64,000 nt of DNA, from assembly GCA_034670405.1 (NCBI GenBank), contig JAXDDX010000010.1:5801001-5865000 (forward strand), given 5' to 3'. Source of the DNA: Hoplostethus atlanticus (Eukaryota; Chordata; Actinopteri; Trachichthyiformes; Trachichthyidae). The position numbers and the translations under genes were made by a program. The notes under the pieces are model-generated. The model searched no databases. It saw nothing but the letters and a program-made list of their open reading frames with translations, and was not told the origin of the DNA. Each line of letters starts with the position of its first letter. Within the stretch, counting starts at the first letter, position 1. Positions 1-11,829 of this stretch are shown here, in pieces.

Positions 1-20
1 AACCAACACCTACGCTACAT
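1..20 (+). CDS. ntrk3: ntrk3 LRR exon, 3' end (partial)
   Basis: The first 20 bases read N-Q-H-L-R-Y plus two bases of an Ile codon, followed directly by the donor GTGAGT at 21-26. The split codon AT|A is completed by the first base of the exon at 31840, giving the TrkC LRR sequence ending in HLRYIN. The exon is cut by the window edge. In the family this is the LRR exon just before the last LRR. The match is short but phase and residues both fit. Confidence 0.85.
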
Positions 21-665
21 GTGAGTATCTCTGACGATCCCATCTTTTTATTTAAAGGCAGCGGTGACCGTGTGCGATCCCGTGTTTACTGCTGTGGGGT
101 TTTCACTGACCGCCGTTTAGTATTATTTGTAGTATTTGATGTAGTATTTGATAGGTTATAGTATATGGCGGCACCTCATTTAGTGCCGAACAGAAGATGA
201 TGCCACTGATAGGGACTGGCCTGGGGAGAATTGTGGCACTGCTATTACTGTCGCAATAACCTCACATCTTAAATGAGACATCCATTATTTGCCTCAGATA
301 ATTGGATTCCTATCTGCTCCGCTTCTTTGTGCTTCGATAGAGCAACATGGCGAAGACGCAGTTCCATTTAGTCTGCACTCGCCAAATGGACAATTTGTCC
401 AGGAGGCTGAGCATCAGAGAGCCGGGGGAAGAGCAAAGTAATTTCTTTAACAAAGGCTGATGTGCCACTATATGACAGCCTGTTATTCCCCAATTTTCCA
501 GGAGTAAACATGGCAAGGAACTCAGTCACAGTCTTTTACCTGAACACACTGCCATTTGCAATTTTCAGTTGTTGGGGCTGAGACGCAGTTTGGTCTTTCT
601 TTTCTAATGTGGGTGACTGCTGTTAATCTTGACTGTCTGCACTTTGCACTGTGTGTCTGCCAAAC

Positions 666-668
<3 letters not shown>

Positions 669-700
<32 letters not shown>
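669..700. repeat. (TG)n microsatellite
   Basis: About 15 uninterrupted TG units. It produces spurious Cys-Val and Thr-His ORFs on the two strands. Confidence 0.95.
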
Positions 701-1997
701 TGAGTGTAGTCCCTATGGGGTTACTAAGCGACTGGGTGTTAGAATCACACCTTTTGTTACCGCCAGTGACGTAGATGACCAAAAGAAACAAAAATCAATT
801 ATATTTCCAGAAAAAGCATTCATTTATGTCTTCTATCAATTTATGTCATGAAGATTTATATCAGGCAGAAAAGATGGTAAGCTCTATTCTTTGTAAAGTG
901 AGTTTAGGTGGGTTTTCCCTCCACTACAGCCTTGGTCGTCACTCCTCCAACGTGGAGGCATTTGCATCGTAACCAGTGGAAACCCCTCGCCAAACAGTCC
1001 ATGACAGGCCTTTATTGTGGACTCGTTAATGCACGCGGATGGTTGCTGGGCATGGAGGATGATGATGTCAAATAAGATTAATTACTGTGACTCACCCTAA
1101 TCCTCAGAAGACCAGCCTCATTGATGTCTATGTCAGCAAGGTCTACTCAAAGCCCAGGCCATCAGAGACTAAACTGGTCTCTCCTTTGTGGGGAGAATTT
1201 AAGCCAATCCATTCATCACAGGTTCAGGCCACCACAGGCTAAATCAAACAGATTAAAGATCTCATTTCCTTCACATGCTGGAAACCTGTTAACTACAATT
1301 AACACTCTACCCCAATTACCCATCCCCCGCCCTTCCTCGCTCATTCGACTTTGCTTTATTTGATTAAATATGTCACACATGCTTCTGTATGTATTGAGTA
1401 TGTATTGTGTTGTACGCCTTGCATCAAGCCAATTCTCCCACCAGGAACAATTAAACCGTGAATTTAGGGATCTGAGGCACATGGCGGATGGCAGGGCTTT
1501 GTGCCAGCAAAGTGGCATTTTCATATTTGGTGACTCGCCATGGACTTGATCGCGGCCAAGTGGGAGGAGAGGCGCAGTATGAGGTGTGTCAGTAATGCTC
1601 AAGCAGTGCAGTGCAAATTTTGTGTCAAATTTGGGCACCTGCTTCGCCCGCCTGCTCAGACGGATGGGTTGACATGGAGATATAGTCAAACGTTTTATTT
1701 GGTATTCAGTTATTTACATTTTATCAATCATGATTATTATGAATAGTAATAATATCAGCTGGCCACAAAGTCGTCAGTTGGTAAATCATGAAAGTCTCAA
1801 TAGATTACATAACCGTTATGTAGTGTGTTAGCTGGGTGAGCCTCCCTCCCGAATCAGACGCCATGCCCTTTGCGTTTATGCTCTTGCCACCCTACATGAT
1901 TAAGAAATGATCTGAAACGTTTTTATATAAATACATGTTTTGCTAATCTAATAAGACAATAATAATTAAAGCTATTCATCAACAATAGTGACTAGTA

Positions 1998-2496
1998 TGG
2001 AGCCCCTTAAGGGTCATGGTGGGGATTTTTTTTTCTTAGCTACTTTTGCGTTCCCTCGCAATAAGTTTAGCATAAAACGATGGAGTAGGTGGTCGAGTCT
2101 GTTCCCCGTCGGCAGGCTATGTGTTTCCCCTGAACCTGAAATTATTCTTATTCCTATCCCCAACCAGCCGTCTTTTATGATACTTAATCTGACCCCAACA
2201 GTACCACAACCCTAACCAATTATCTCGGCCTACTCCCGAGTTTTGGAATCTATCCAACCCTGCCAGTTTTAGACTGCTGTTTCAGTCCTGTGTGTTCACT
2301 TGTGTGAAGACATCTGCCATTTCGTTATTGCAGCATCTAAACCTTTAATTACAGTAACTTACAAACAAGCACTGTCAATCAGTGGGCTTTTGATGAGCCC
2401 ATTAACGTTAGAAGTTGCGAGGTAACGCAAAAAGTATTCCGTGGGAACGCAAAAGTAGCTAAAGAAAATCCCCACCATGACCCTTAAGGGGCTCCG
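1998..2496. mobile_element. ~500-bp MITE with long terminal inverted repeats
   Basis: The left end begins GGAGCCCCTTAAGGGTCATG and continues through a T-run to a motif containing CTACTTTTGCGTTCC. The right end (about 2444-2495) is the reverse complement of this, ending CATGACCCTTAAGGGGCTCC. The arms are about 50-60 bp and almost identical. The element is flanked by TA on both sides, possibly GTA. There is no transposase, so it is a non-autonomous DNA element. The superfamily is not assigned; a 2-3 bp target duplication would suit a Harbinger-like or similar element. Confidence 0.8.
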
Positions 2497-3289
2497 TAGA
2501 CTGGAAACCCACAACTCAGTGTGAATCTTTCCCAGCGTGACTGTTGGAGGATTCAGTTTGCTGTTAGTGTGTTTGTTGCTATCCAGAGTGTGATAGCAGA
2601 TTTTGTTGTCAAATTAGTTGAAATGTTTTTTGGTATGAGGCCTCTGTACACAGGAATGAGACCTAAATGTTTCTAGGCACTGGCCAACCTGAAATCATCT
2701 GTTGAAATGTTACTTCACCAGCTTGTTAGTTTGTGTTTCTGTGGTTTGTATTTGTTTATGCTGCATATAGGCCCAGCAGCAACCTCAGGCTGGATGTCCC
2801 AGCAATCTGTTTCATAAGGAATACATAATGGGTCTTTCTGCAGTCTTGTTTATTTTCATATTGCCTTTCATCAAAGAGTAGGCCTCGTCATTATCAGGTT
2901 GACATTGATCGGGCCACTGTATTTTATTGTAGCCTATAATAACAAGCGTGTTTATAACATGGCCTGAGAGAAATACTTGATTCTGATTGGCTGGACACGA
3001 CAGCAATAATTGCTGGGTGGCCCCATCCAACAGCCAAGGTGTCCATCAAGAAGCATGTATACTGCCCTAACTCTTGGTAAGTCACTCCGGATAAGAGCAT
3101 CAGGTTAATGACTAAAATGTACCAGGCAATACGAAGCTGCAAACCATGATTAACTCTCCAACATTAAATTCATTTGGCATACAGCGTAACTAGGCATCTC
3201 TGACACAAATATTTGATCATTTATTCATTGGTCTGAATTAATGTGCTTGTGAGGTACAAACAGGAAATAAACATCAACCTGTTATAGTA

Positions 3290-3470
3290 TTAACATTTAT
3301 CACTTTATCACTTTTATCCAGAGTGGCTGACAACGAGTGTAATTTTAGAATGAGCTTCAAGTCCTAGATCACCAACAGTACAACACTCCAAGTAACCAAT
3401 AGTAAAGAGGTGAAGGGTCGGAGGTCACAGCACAACAAATATACTTGTGACCCTAGAAAGATCATGGACG
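3290..3470 (+). repeat. dispersed repeat family A, copy 1
   Basis: The segment contains TTATCCAGAGTGGCTGACAA, then CACCAACAGTACAACACTCC, AACCAATAGTAAAGAGGTG and GGAGGTCACAGCAC. The same order of blocks recurs at 22376-22560, 24955-25115 and 33140-33240, and in reverse at 34425-34590. It looks like a SINE or LINE 3'-end family. I do not know its name. Confidence 0.65.
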
Positions 3471-3924
3471 CGATATAAGATATAAGAGGAAGTTCTTTTT
3501 TTTGGTATTCCCTCTTCCCTATAGTTCATGTCTGTAATGCAGGGGAAGGTTTTATTAAGGTTATTACAGGAGGTCTTTGTTTTGCATTACGTTGCATGCT
3601 CTGACTAACCTATAGTATGTTGAGGATTTTATGTGACTGGGTCTATCCTAGTTATTTAGTGATAACTGTGAATCGGGGAAGGGAAGCACCCCGTGGTCCT
3701 TGCTGAAGTAAACATCACTGCTCCGCTGGCCTGGGCTAGGTGGAGGGCTTGGATGGAAAGTGCAATCAACTAATTTGAGTGTAATTGAGGAAGTGTTGGT
3801 CACTAATCAGAATGGTTGTTTATCACTTCTGACAAATATTAATAGCTGTTTTGCTTATAGCGGCCACTCTCTCTCGCTTCCTCAATTTAATTCAGTTAAA
3901 TTTATTTATTGACTTTGCTGCTTT

Positions 3925-4320
3925 ATTGACTTTTATTTAGGTGCTCAGTGCTCATTGCTGTAGTATTTCTGCACAGCACTTGCCAGAGATCACCTGTCAA
4001 TCAAACAGTCTTTTTCCTTTTCTGTTGATGAAGTTTGAGTTTCTGTAGGTGGCGCTCTTTTCTTTGTCTGCTGCTCATGCTACCTACCCAGTTATTCTAT
4101 TTATTCCCAACAAAGTGGAAATGGCAAACGCATCACTTCCTGTGCGGCAGAGGATTTTTCACAGGGAAGACCTACCTGACACCGGATGTTTAGAACAGCA
4201 AATGTAAAAGCTTTCATGGACTTGCTACAGGTTGAATCACACTTGTGTTATAGCAATCGGTCTTAAAGCGCAAACATTTATTTATGAAAATGTCACAGAT
4301 TATTATTGCTTGTAGTTTTC
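3925..4320 (+). repeat. dispersed repeat family C, copy 1
   Basis: It shares ordered blocks with 5450-5830 and, inverted, with 37740-38060. Shared blocks include a version of AGAGATCACCTGTCAATCAA, TTCTGTAGGTGGCGCTC, GCATCACTTCCTGTG, and a tail with GTTGAATCACA and ATTTATGAAAATGTCACAG. There is no ORF or clear terminal inverted repeat. It is probably an old non-autonomous transposon; the family is unknown. Confidence 0.65.
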
Positions 4321-5449
4321 TCCCAGTAGGACCGGAAGCTTTTCTTTCTCTGTTCCTAGCTGATATTTTGGAGGTTTTCTGCTGATGTTTGGTAGTTCCA
4401 GGTCCCTGATTGTCTTGTTTTTTTTAGCAGAAAGTGACTCACAGTGTCTCTCCTGATTGGCGATGGGAGCATTGCTGACTGATTGTCTCTATCTCTGTCT
4501 CTCTCTTCTTACCCCTGTTTGAATACTTGTATCCGCTGCAGTTTCCTCCACCACAATACAGACAAAGCAGAGGTGAAGAGGGAGATGTGAACACAGCGAA
4601 GGGGGTTTAGACGTCTGCATTGATGCTCGATAATTGAAAGGAAACTTGAGGTTATACAGGTTCCAGGTTGCATCTGCACATTGTTATTACAGTTGTGTCA
4701 GGGCTGAATTTGAAAGCGGAAACACAATTCTGCTGCTATGAAAATCTCCCCAGCCTCCAGATCTACCGGTCCACAAGCTCGGTTTAGGATCTCCACTGTG
4801 GTGCTGAACGGGTGAAAAGATTAATCCCTGACGGTGTGTTTGACTCCCCGATAGAAAGACAATGACAATAGAGAGTACCTACACTATGTCACGATGCTGT
4901 TTTCCTCTGCTTTGACATTTAAAATGGTCAGAGATGCCGGTGTTGTTGTAGCTGTTTTTTTTATTGACATACAATAGGCTGCTTCTATCAAGCTCACTGG
5001 TCAAAGAGACATTCCAGCCATGCTGATAAGTCTGGGAATGTGGTCTAGTTTCTTTCCGGTCTTTACTCAGACACGTCCTGGTAGGGAAGACAGGCTGGTG
5101 TAGTGAATAGGACAAGATAGTATTAGTTGTATAAAAACTATAATACCCTTCAGGATATTCATGGCTGTGATTATACATTCTCTGGTACTGCTGACGGTAC
5201 AACGCTGCACCTCGCACCTATTGCACCGCCGTCACACCAGTAATCGCAGTAAAGAACACAAGGGATTGTACTGGGTTAGCACTCTTGATCTAGTGTAAAT
5301 CACTCCTGTAACTAAAAGGACACGGGTTTGAGCTCCGCAACATTTATGTGTTATCTGTCAGTGTATTCTCTGAATCCGTACTTGCTCACTCATTGGATTT
5401 CACTCTGGCGAAGGTGTTGGAAATGGAAATGGAAATCCTCGTTTTTTCT

Positions 5450-5830
5450 CTCTTTTTGTGACGTTGTTGCTAAGCGCTCACTGCTGTGGTGTTTCTGCGC
5501 TGCACTTCCCAGAGATCACTTGTCAATCAAACAGTGTGGCCAGTACTGTGATGTCTTTTTCCTTGGATTTCCTGTTGAGCTCCTGTAGGTACTGATCTTT
5601 TCTTTGTTCAGCCACGGAGGCTATTGCTGATCATGCCAACTAACATCCAAACACTCTGCTGCCAGAAATGTAAAACGCATCACTTCCTGTGTGCCAGACC
5701 AACTCCAGGTGTTTATAACATTAAATCAGCAGGTTAAATCACTATTGCGTTATATCAATTGCTGATAGAGTATAGCAAAATGTCCTTTTATTTATATGAG
5801 AATGTTGCAGATTATTACTTTAAGACAATA
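5450..5830 (+). repeat. dispersed repeat family C, copy 2
   Basis: This is a second direct copy of the family at 3925-4320. Matching blocks include AGAGATCACTTGTCAATCAA, CATCACTTCCTGTGTGCC and GTTAAATCAC followed by a region ending GAATGTTGCAGATTATTA. Divergence from copy 1 is visible throughout, with small indels. Confidence 0.65.
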
Positions 5831-6674
5831 GCCAACTGATCTCTTCATGTCTCTGGGTGCAAACACCCAGCGTTCATGCTACGCTACCACAGTTGAGTTG
5901 AATGCAACTATGCAAATTTACCCTGCACACAAAGCAACCGATGGAAATTAACTCTGTCAACAGGCATCACAACAAGGTCCCGCGCTTTCAACTCATTTGT
6001 GCCAATGCAGGGTTCCTTTTTCCATTTGATGCTGCTGGTCAGCCAGGCGCCGTGCATCCTGGTTGTCCTCCCTCGTGTCAAATTAAAGGTCAGTGTCTGG
6101 ATGGTGAGGCGACTCTTCTCTTTATTCCAGTGCAGCAGAGGGAGAGGCCCAATAAATCTGGGAAGGTTGTCACCAGGGAGCCGGAAAGGTCACTTCCTAC
6201 AGGGAGAAGGAAGTGGAGAGACTCTCTCTCATTAAATCTTCCCACTTCCGTGTTTTTCTTTCTTTTCTTTTTTTTTTCTTAATTCCAAAATGTCACTTTC
6301 ACACTCGGGTCGGCTGGCTGGCTGGCTGGCTGGCCTGAGACCGCCTTAATTAGAAGTCTGATTATCCTCTGTTTACTCAGTCGGGGCTTAAACCCTCGGC
6401 TTCCTCCTCAGCATTCCTTTAACATAGACCTCCTCCTGCTCTTCCTCCTCCTTGTCCTTTCCTTGCTTCTTGAGGTTTCGAGGTATTAACTTTGAGCTGT
6501 CGCTGACTGGGAGATGAAGCAGTTGCCCAGGTGACACTTACAGTGTCGGTGGTGTTCCGCCTGGTGCTTTTATAGGCACATAAAAATAGAGGGGTGATCT
6601 CCAAGGTGTAAATGAGTGCTAAACTTTGTGTGATATACTGTCTGTGTCAAGCATCTTACATTCACATCGTAGGC

Positions 6675-6865
6675 GGTGAGCTGGAGCTCTTATCCAGAGC
6701 AATTCAGAATGAGTGAGCATGGAGGGTTCAGTGTATTGCTTGAGGTCATCTCAACAAAACACATGCTTCTTGATGGACACATTGGCTTTTGCAGGGATTG
6801 AACCTGTGACTGCTCACTTATGAGACAGGCTTTCCAACCATGAGGCCACCCTCCTAGACTAGTGT
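6675..6865 (+). repeat. dispersed repeat family B, copy 1
   Basis: It begins with CTCTTATCCAGAGCAATTCA and ends with GGGATTGAACCTGTGAC followed by a section with ATGAGGCCACC. The same opening and the same GGGATTGAACCTGTGAC block occur at 25612-25790. This is a common layout of fish interspersed repeats with a tRNA-like B-box-type motif. No coding sequence is present. Confidence 0.55.
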
Positions 6866-6999
6866 GGGCAGATGAGTTGTCAGGTGTACATTTATCTTTT
6901 CCCTTTAAGTGGGCTGAAAGGTATATCTGTGTCAAGTCAGTGTTAGTCATATATTCTCTAACATTTTAGCTCCAGTAGACTACAAACCAGTCTGGAGGG

Positions 7000-7215
7000 T
7001 TGCCAGTTCAAATCCTGCACTGGCAGGTAAATCTGGGTGGTAGGAAGTGAACAAGACTTTCCCCTCCCTCAACTCCAGCACTAGAGATGCTGAGTGGCCA
7101 ACAGTAGAAGACTGTGGTTGTACTGTGGCTGTATGTTACGGGATGAAGATGAAGCAGGGTGTTGCTGAAAGAGCATACATGCCTCTCTGGGTGAATTAAG
7201 GTTAAAAATAGATTA
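7000..7215 (+). repeat. SINE-like fragment with tRNA-like B box
   Basis: It contains GGGTTGCCAGTTCAAATCC, which resembles a pol III B box. The tail has GGCCAACAGTAGAAGAC, TGTGGTTGTACTG and GGGTGAATTAAGGTTAAAA. The tail is closely related to 36318-36430. There is no cloverleaf-forming tRNA gene, so it is read as a tRNA-derived SINE. Confidence 0.6.
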
Positions 7216-7559
7216 GTAACAACCTGGATGGGTTTCGAGCCGTTATGTCTCCCTATGATCAAGCATGTTGTATTTGATATCATTGACTCTTGGAATCTCT
7301 ACTTTCATTTAAAATCGAGCGCTGTAGATCTTGCTGTGCCAATATTTGATTAAACACCTTTCCATGTACCGAGTTTAAAGCTTCAGTGTGAGTTTAAGTT
7401 TAGCAATTTAAACAGTTGATCTTGTTTGATAGATGTCAGACATAAACATCTCTCAGCAGGCAGTGATTAACATGAGTAACACGCCCTGGCTGTTATTTAT
7501 TAATTGATTGATTGTCTTTTGGATACAGGTGCTTTCAAGGGAAAAAAAACTCAACTTTG

Positions 7560-7700
7560 GAGAAAAAACGTTTCTGAATCAGGTTTATTGCCAAGTATGT
7601 TTTCGCATACAAGGAATTTGACTTGGTGTTTGGATTGGTCAAGGATACAATATAAAATAGAAAAATTAACCATATACAATATATTGACCTAAGAATTCAA
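7560..7700 (+). repeat. interspersed repeat 3'-end-like fragment
   Basis: The block GAATCAGGTTTATTGCCAAG followed by ACAAGGAATTTGACTTGGTG is typical of a repeat end that I recognise as common in fish genomes. No coding part remains. The family is unnamed. Confidence 0.45.
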
Positions 7701-9740
7701 CTCTGCTAAGAAAGTTGTAATGGTGAATCCAATAACGTGGGCATTTCTAGATGTTTTGCTACTGTGGGAGTCAACACATGACATTTTGATCCTTTAAGAA
7801 ATGCATAACGGCTGTTTCTTTCTCCTTATCTTGTCTTTGCTCAATTTAGCATTGTTCTGGAGGAGGAGTTCCTCCCACACTAAGGCTGTAGCCTTTGGAG
7901 ACCAAAACCTTTCATTGCAGTCAGCTTTGCAGTGAAGGTCCCATTTCAGTGAGATAACACATAAGATATGAATAAGTAGAATGAATGGTTTAGACAAGTA
8001 TGCACTTCCAGGATTCGGTCTTGTATCCACACTGATTCAGCTGCTCTATGTGGGCGCTATCCTGCTTTCCGAGTGTGTTAAATTGGAAGTTGGTGTTGCT
8101 CTGTGGGTAAAGGTTGCGTGGACCTGATTTCCTCCCACAGACCAGCCTGCCGCTCTGCTCTGCCTGGGTTGCAGCCATGTGGCTGTGAGAGATAGCTGGT
8201 GGGGGGGTTAAGGGTACTTCAGGATCTCCCTCTAATGATAGACTCGATAGTAGTCCGCCCCCGCCGTTCGACAAAACCTCACCACCCACAATGCACCACA
8301 TGAAATCAACTCTTCGGTGTGGGAAACAGACCATCGGTCCGGTTGTTGCTGTGCCTGCTGCTGTGTTGGTACAGTAGGTGGACAAAAAACTGGCCACTGA
8401 TATAGCAGACTGCTTGGTTCTCTAGTAGGGGTAATGGATTGTTCCAATTCGAAAAGACTTTGTGATGAACAAACTGCGACAGTAAAAAAAAGCAGATTAG
8501 GCGCATCAGTTTAACAGGGCATATAGTAAGGCATATTTTCCAGTCGTGGAGGTTTGGGCGAGCAAACAAGCAGTTCAAATTGAATCAGCGCATTCATAAA
8601 TTCATACCGAGTTCAAATTTACATTCCGTCCTCATCGTCGGGTACTTGGCTGTGTGCGTGGCTAATCTCACTGTAAACACAAACAGAAAGTCTTGCCTCC
8701 CTCTGATACTGGTGTCATGGAGCGTGCTATCTGCTGGTTGTGTGGACTGCAGGGGGAAATGCTCCGCTGCTCACTGGCCGACTATCTGCCATGGCCTGAC
8801 CACTGGGCCTCACTGCTAGTGAATGGAGTGTGTCAGCCTATGCCCTAGGCCTATACTGGTCGTGTTTATCAATAGTGTGAACTCTGTGGCGAGGCAAAAG
8901 CCATAGATTGTGCAGAGCCCAGATAGGGTGGTGTCGAAGGGGCACAGCTGAGCATACAACATATAGATAAGTGGCGTCCCGTTCTATAGAAAGCTGCACA
9001 TACCAGCGGTGAGACTTGATAACAGGTGGTTTTAGCCATGCATGTTAGCCCTCGCCCACTGCTGGAAGCTAAGGTCTTGCAAAGAGGCTGCTTTTTGTGC
9101 ACAAGTTGGTCTCCTTAACTTTGTGCACATTGTCACAGTAAATCACACAGTTTGTGCCACAGAAAAGCCAGCCACATGTAGCCATTGTAGAATTCCCACA
9201 TTACTGAATTCCTGTTGAACTACTGTACTTTTGCTCCGTCCACAAGAGAAAAAGGAAGGAAGGAAGGAAGAAGGAAAAAGGAAAAAACAGATTTTGCTCT
9301 TTTCAGCCATTTGAAAGTTACAATGAATGGTGACTACTGCTTCTTTGTATTGCTTTCATGGAAGAACCATCTGTTGTACATATGCAGTATAGATACTGTG
9401 TAAAAACATGAAGGAGGACTTCATAACGCACAATGGCTGTCCTCTTTAAGGCTGAGTTATTGGATAGAAGGAAGCTGTCAGTGTGTGCGCGTGTTACTCA
9501 GAGCTGCTTTAGGGTCTTAATTACTTTCCTTCCTTCACTCAGTCAACGTCCTGACAAAATGATGTGGGAGTGATGCATGGCTCGGAAAATGGCTCGGCAT
9601 ATTTTGCATGAATATCCCGTGCTAATGCACCGTTTATGAAGTGCCGTCCTCTCTGACAGTCGGTCATTCTACACTGGATCAGCCCTCGATACGAGATAGC
9701 GAGACCGAGTTGGCGAGAGGATGTGAGACAGACGCAGAAA

Positions 9741-9935
9741 AAAAAAGAAATGTGGTCAGGAGAAAGAGAAAGAGAGAGAGAGCAACGGAGATGGAGGAGA
9801 GCGAGTGAGAAAGAGAGAAATTAAGTGTGAAAGAAGAACAGAAAGTGAGAGAGGGAGTGAGAAAGAGAGAGACTGTGAGGCATAGATAACGAGAGAGAGA
9901 GAAAGAGAGAAATTAGGCGTGAAAGAGCTACTAAG
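9741..9935. repeat. GA-rich purine tract with internal duplication
   Basis: The + strand is almost all purines. The block GAGAAAGAGAGAAATTA followed by a GTGAAAGA-like sequence occurs twice, near 9806 and near 9898. This is a simple-sequence region that expanded in part by duplication. Confidence 0.75.
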
Positions 9936-11787
9936 GGATGAGGGAGGCCTTCACCTAGAGGCCCCGTCAGAAAGACAGAGTGCCAGGCGATGCAGGCAAT
10001 CTTAAGATCTATAATCATAGCGCGCTAAGAGAGCCTAATGCTTCATGATGGCTGTGCTGGCGCTGAGACGGCAGGGGCTGCTTGTGGGTAGCGGGGAGGC
10101 ATCGGGGCGATGGCTTCAGTTGCTCTGCGGTACAGGACATCCAGTCTCAAGGGATCCCATGTCAGCTGGCGTGACATTGGCCCTGGATCGATAGCGTCAG
10201 TAACACTGAGCTTTCTGCCGCTGCCACAACTTCCAACCTCCCACCGACAGTTCACAGTACCCTCACCTTGTGGTCTCTGCTTTCCCGCCACGTCGCTTTT
10301 GGACTCGAGAGTGTTCGACAACTGAAGGGGGAAAAAAAATGTTAGAGGCAAGACAACGTACTCTTTCTTCCTGAACTGACATAGCAACCAAAAATAGCTG
10401 CTTTCATCGCAATATAGTATTGCTTTTAGCCGTGTGCAGGAGCTTGTCGGGGTTGGAGGTGGGGGTCGAACACACACCGTCGTCACGCTACACTCTCACA
10501 GCATACGCCAGCTATCTGTCTGTCTGATGCTGAAACTAAAAGGTGGAATAGCAGCAGCTCTTCTCTGATGGCAGCCAGATCCCGCAGGCCAGATAACCCT
10601 CTCATTCCTGAGGCAGCACTTTACCCCGGCCTCCTCCCCCCCTTCCCTCTCCTCCATCCTCTTTTCTCCATCTTCCCCCATCAACCCCCCATTCCACAAC
10701 GTATGTGCTAACAGACAGTTGTCTGGCTGAGGCCTGACATTCAGTGTACACAGTGGCAAGCCCTCCGACGCAGGCGCTGTCAGTCAAACGACACGGGTGA
10801 GAAACCTCCAGATGTGTTTGGACAAGAGGAGGAGGATTTCAGCCGTGCAGATTGGTGTTTACTGTGCCACAGGGGGAGAGGCCGGGCCATTCTCCCCAGC
10901 CCTCTGGCTCTGCCCCTTGCCTCTGGATGGAGCCTCCGGCCTCTCTCACACTGATGCTGTGTGGTGCTGCGATGCTGTGTTATAATAGTAGTGGGCTGTT
11001 TACTCTGTGACAGAGACGGATAGAGGAGACCGACTTTGATAACGTGAAAAAGGAGTGTGTTTTTTTTCCTCCCTCTGTGAATCCAGGGAGGCCAATAAGA
11101 CGGCTGTGTCTGTGGAGCGGGAGGGTCCGTCTCCATCTCCACGTTGTCTCTGATTTGGAAGATTGGCAGAATCAGATTTCACTTATAATGACACATTTAA
11201 ATGAATTCCATTTAATTCAGGATGTTATTATAAGATAGAAAATGTGCAGTAAAATCATTTTGCTCCCAAAATCTTTAAGCTTGTAATTAAAAATTGCAAT
11301 CTCAATATCTAACAAAATAGTGAGGATTATTGTTTTAGCCATAATCATGCAGCCCTAAAATCTTTCTAACGTATCAGTTTGTACTTTGATTTGGCTCCTT
11401 GTTTATTATTGATTTGTATGTGGTCATATCTTATTATCACAACTAAATATCAGTGCAGATCAAATGAAGCGTCCCGTTACAGCCAGCAGAGCAAGTATGG
11501 ATTATTGAGATGCCCCATTAAATGGTTATAGTCTAGACGACTATTGATCTTTCACAATATCAGCTACGTTTTTACTGAAGAAATTATTTAAGCCTCATGT
11601 CCTAGCAACCGAGGCGAGACGGTGGCGGGGATCACAATTGAGTGATAATTTTCAGAAGTGCTAACTCCCCGGCTCTCTCAAAATGACTAAAGACTCTGAA
11701 GTGATACTGGCAATCACGGCTGAAGACCGCACTGAAGCCTTCGATAATCAGTGGAGCCTTCTCTCATAAATGTCACCATGAGTGTAC

Positions 11788-11794
<7 letters not shown>

Positions 11795-11827
<33 letters not shown>
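11795..11827. repeat. (CA)n microsatellite
   Basis: About 16 uninterrupted CA units in the large intron. Confidence 0.95.

Positions 11828-11829
<2 letters not shown>

Noticed and set aside
1216-1689. 157-codon minus-strand ORF
   Set aside because: No recognisable motif and no splice support; within the expected range for chance ORFs in a 31.8-kb intron.
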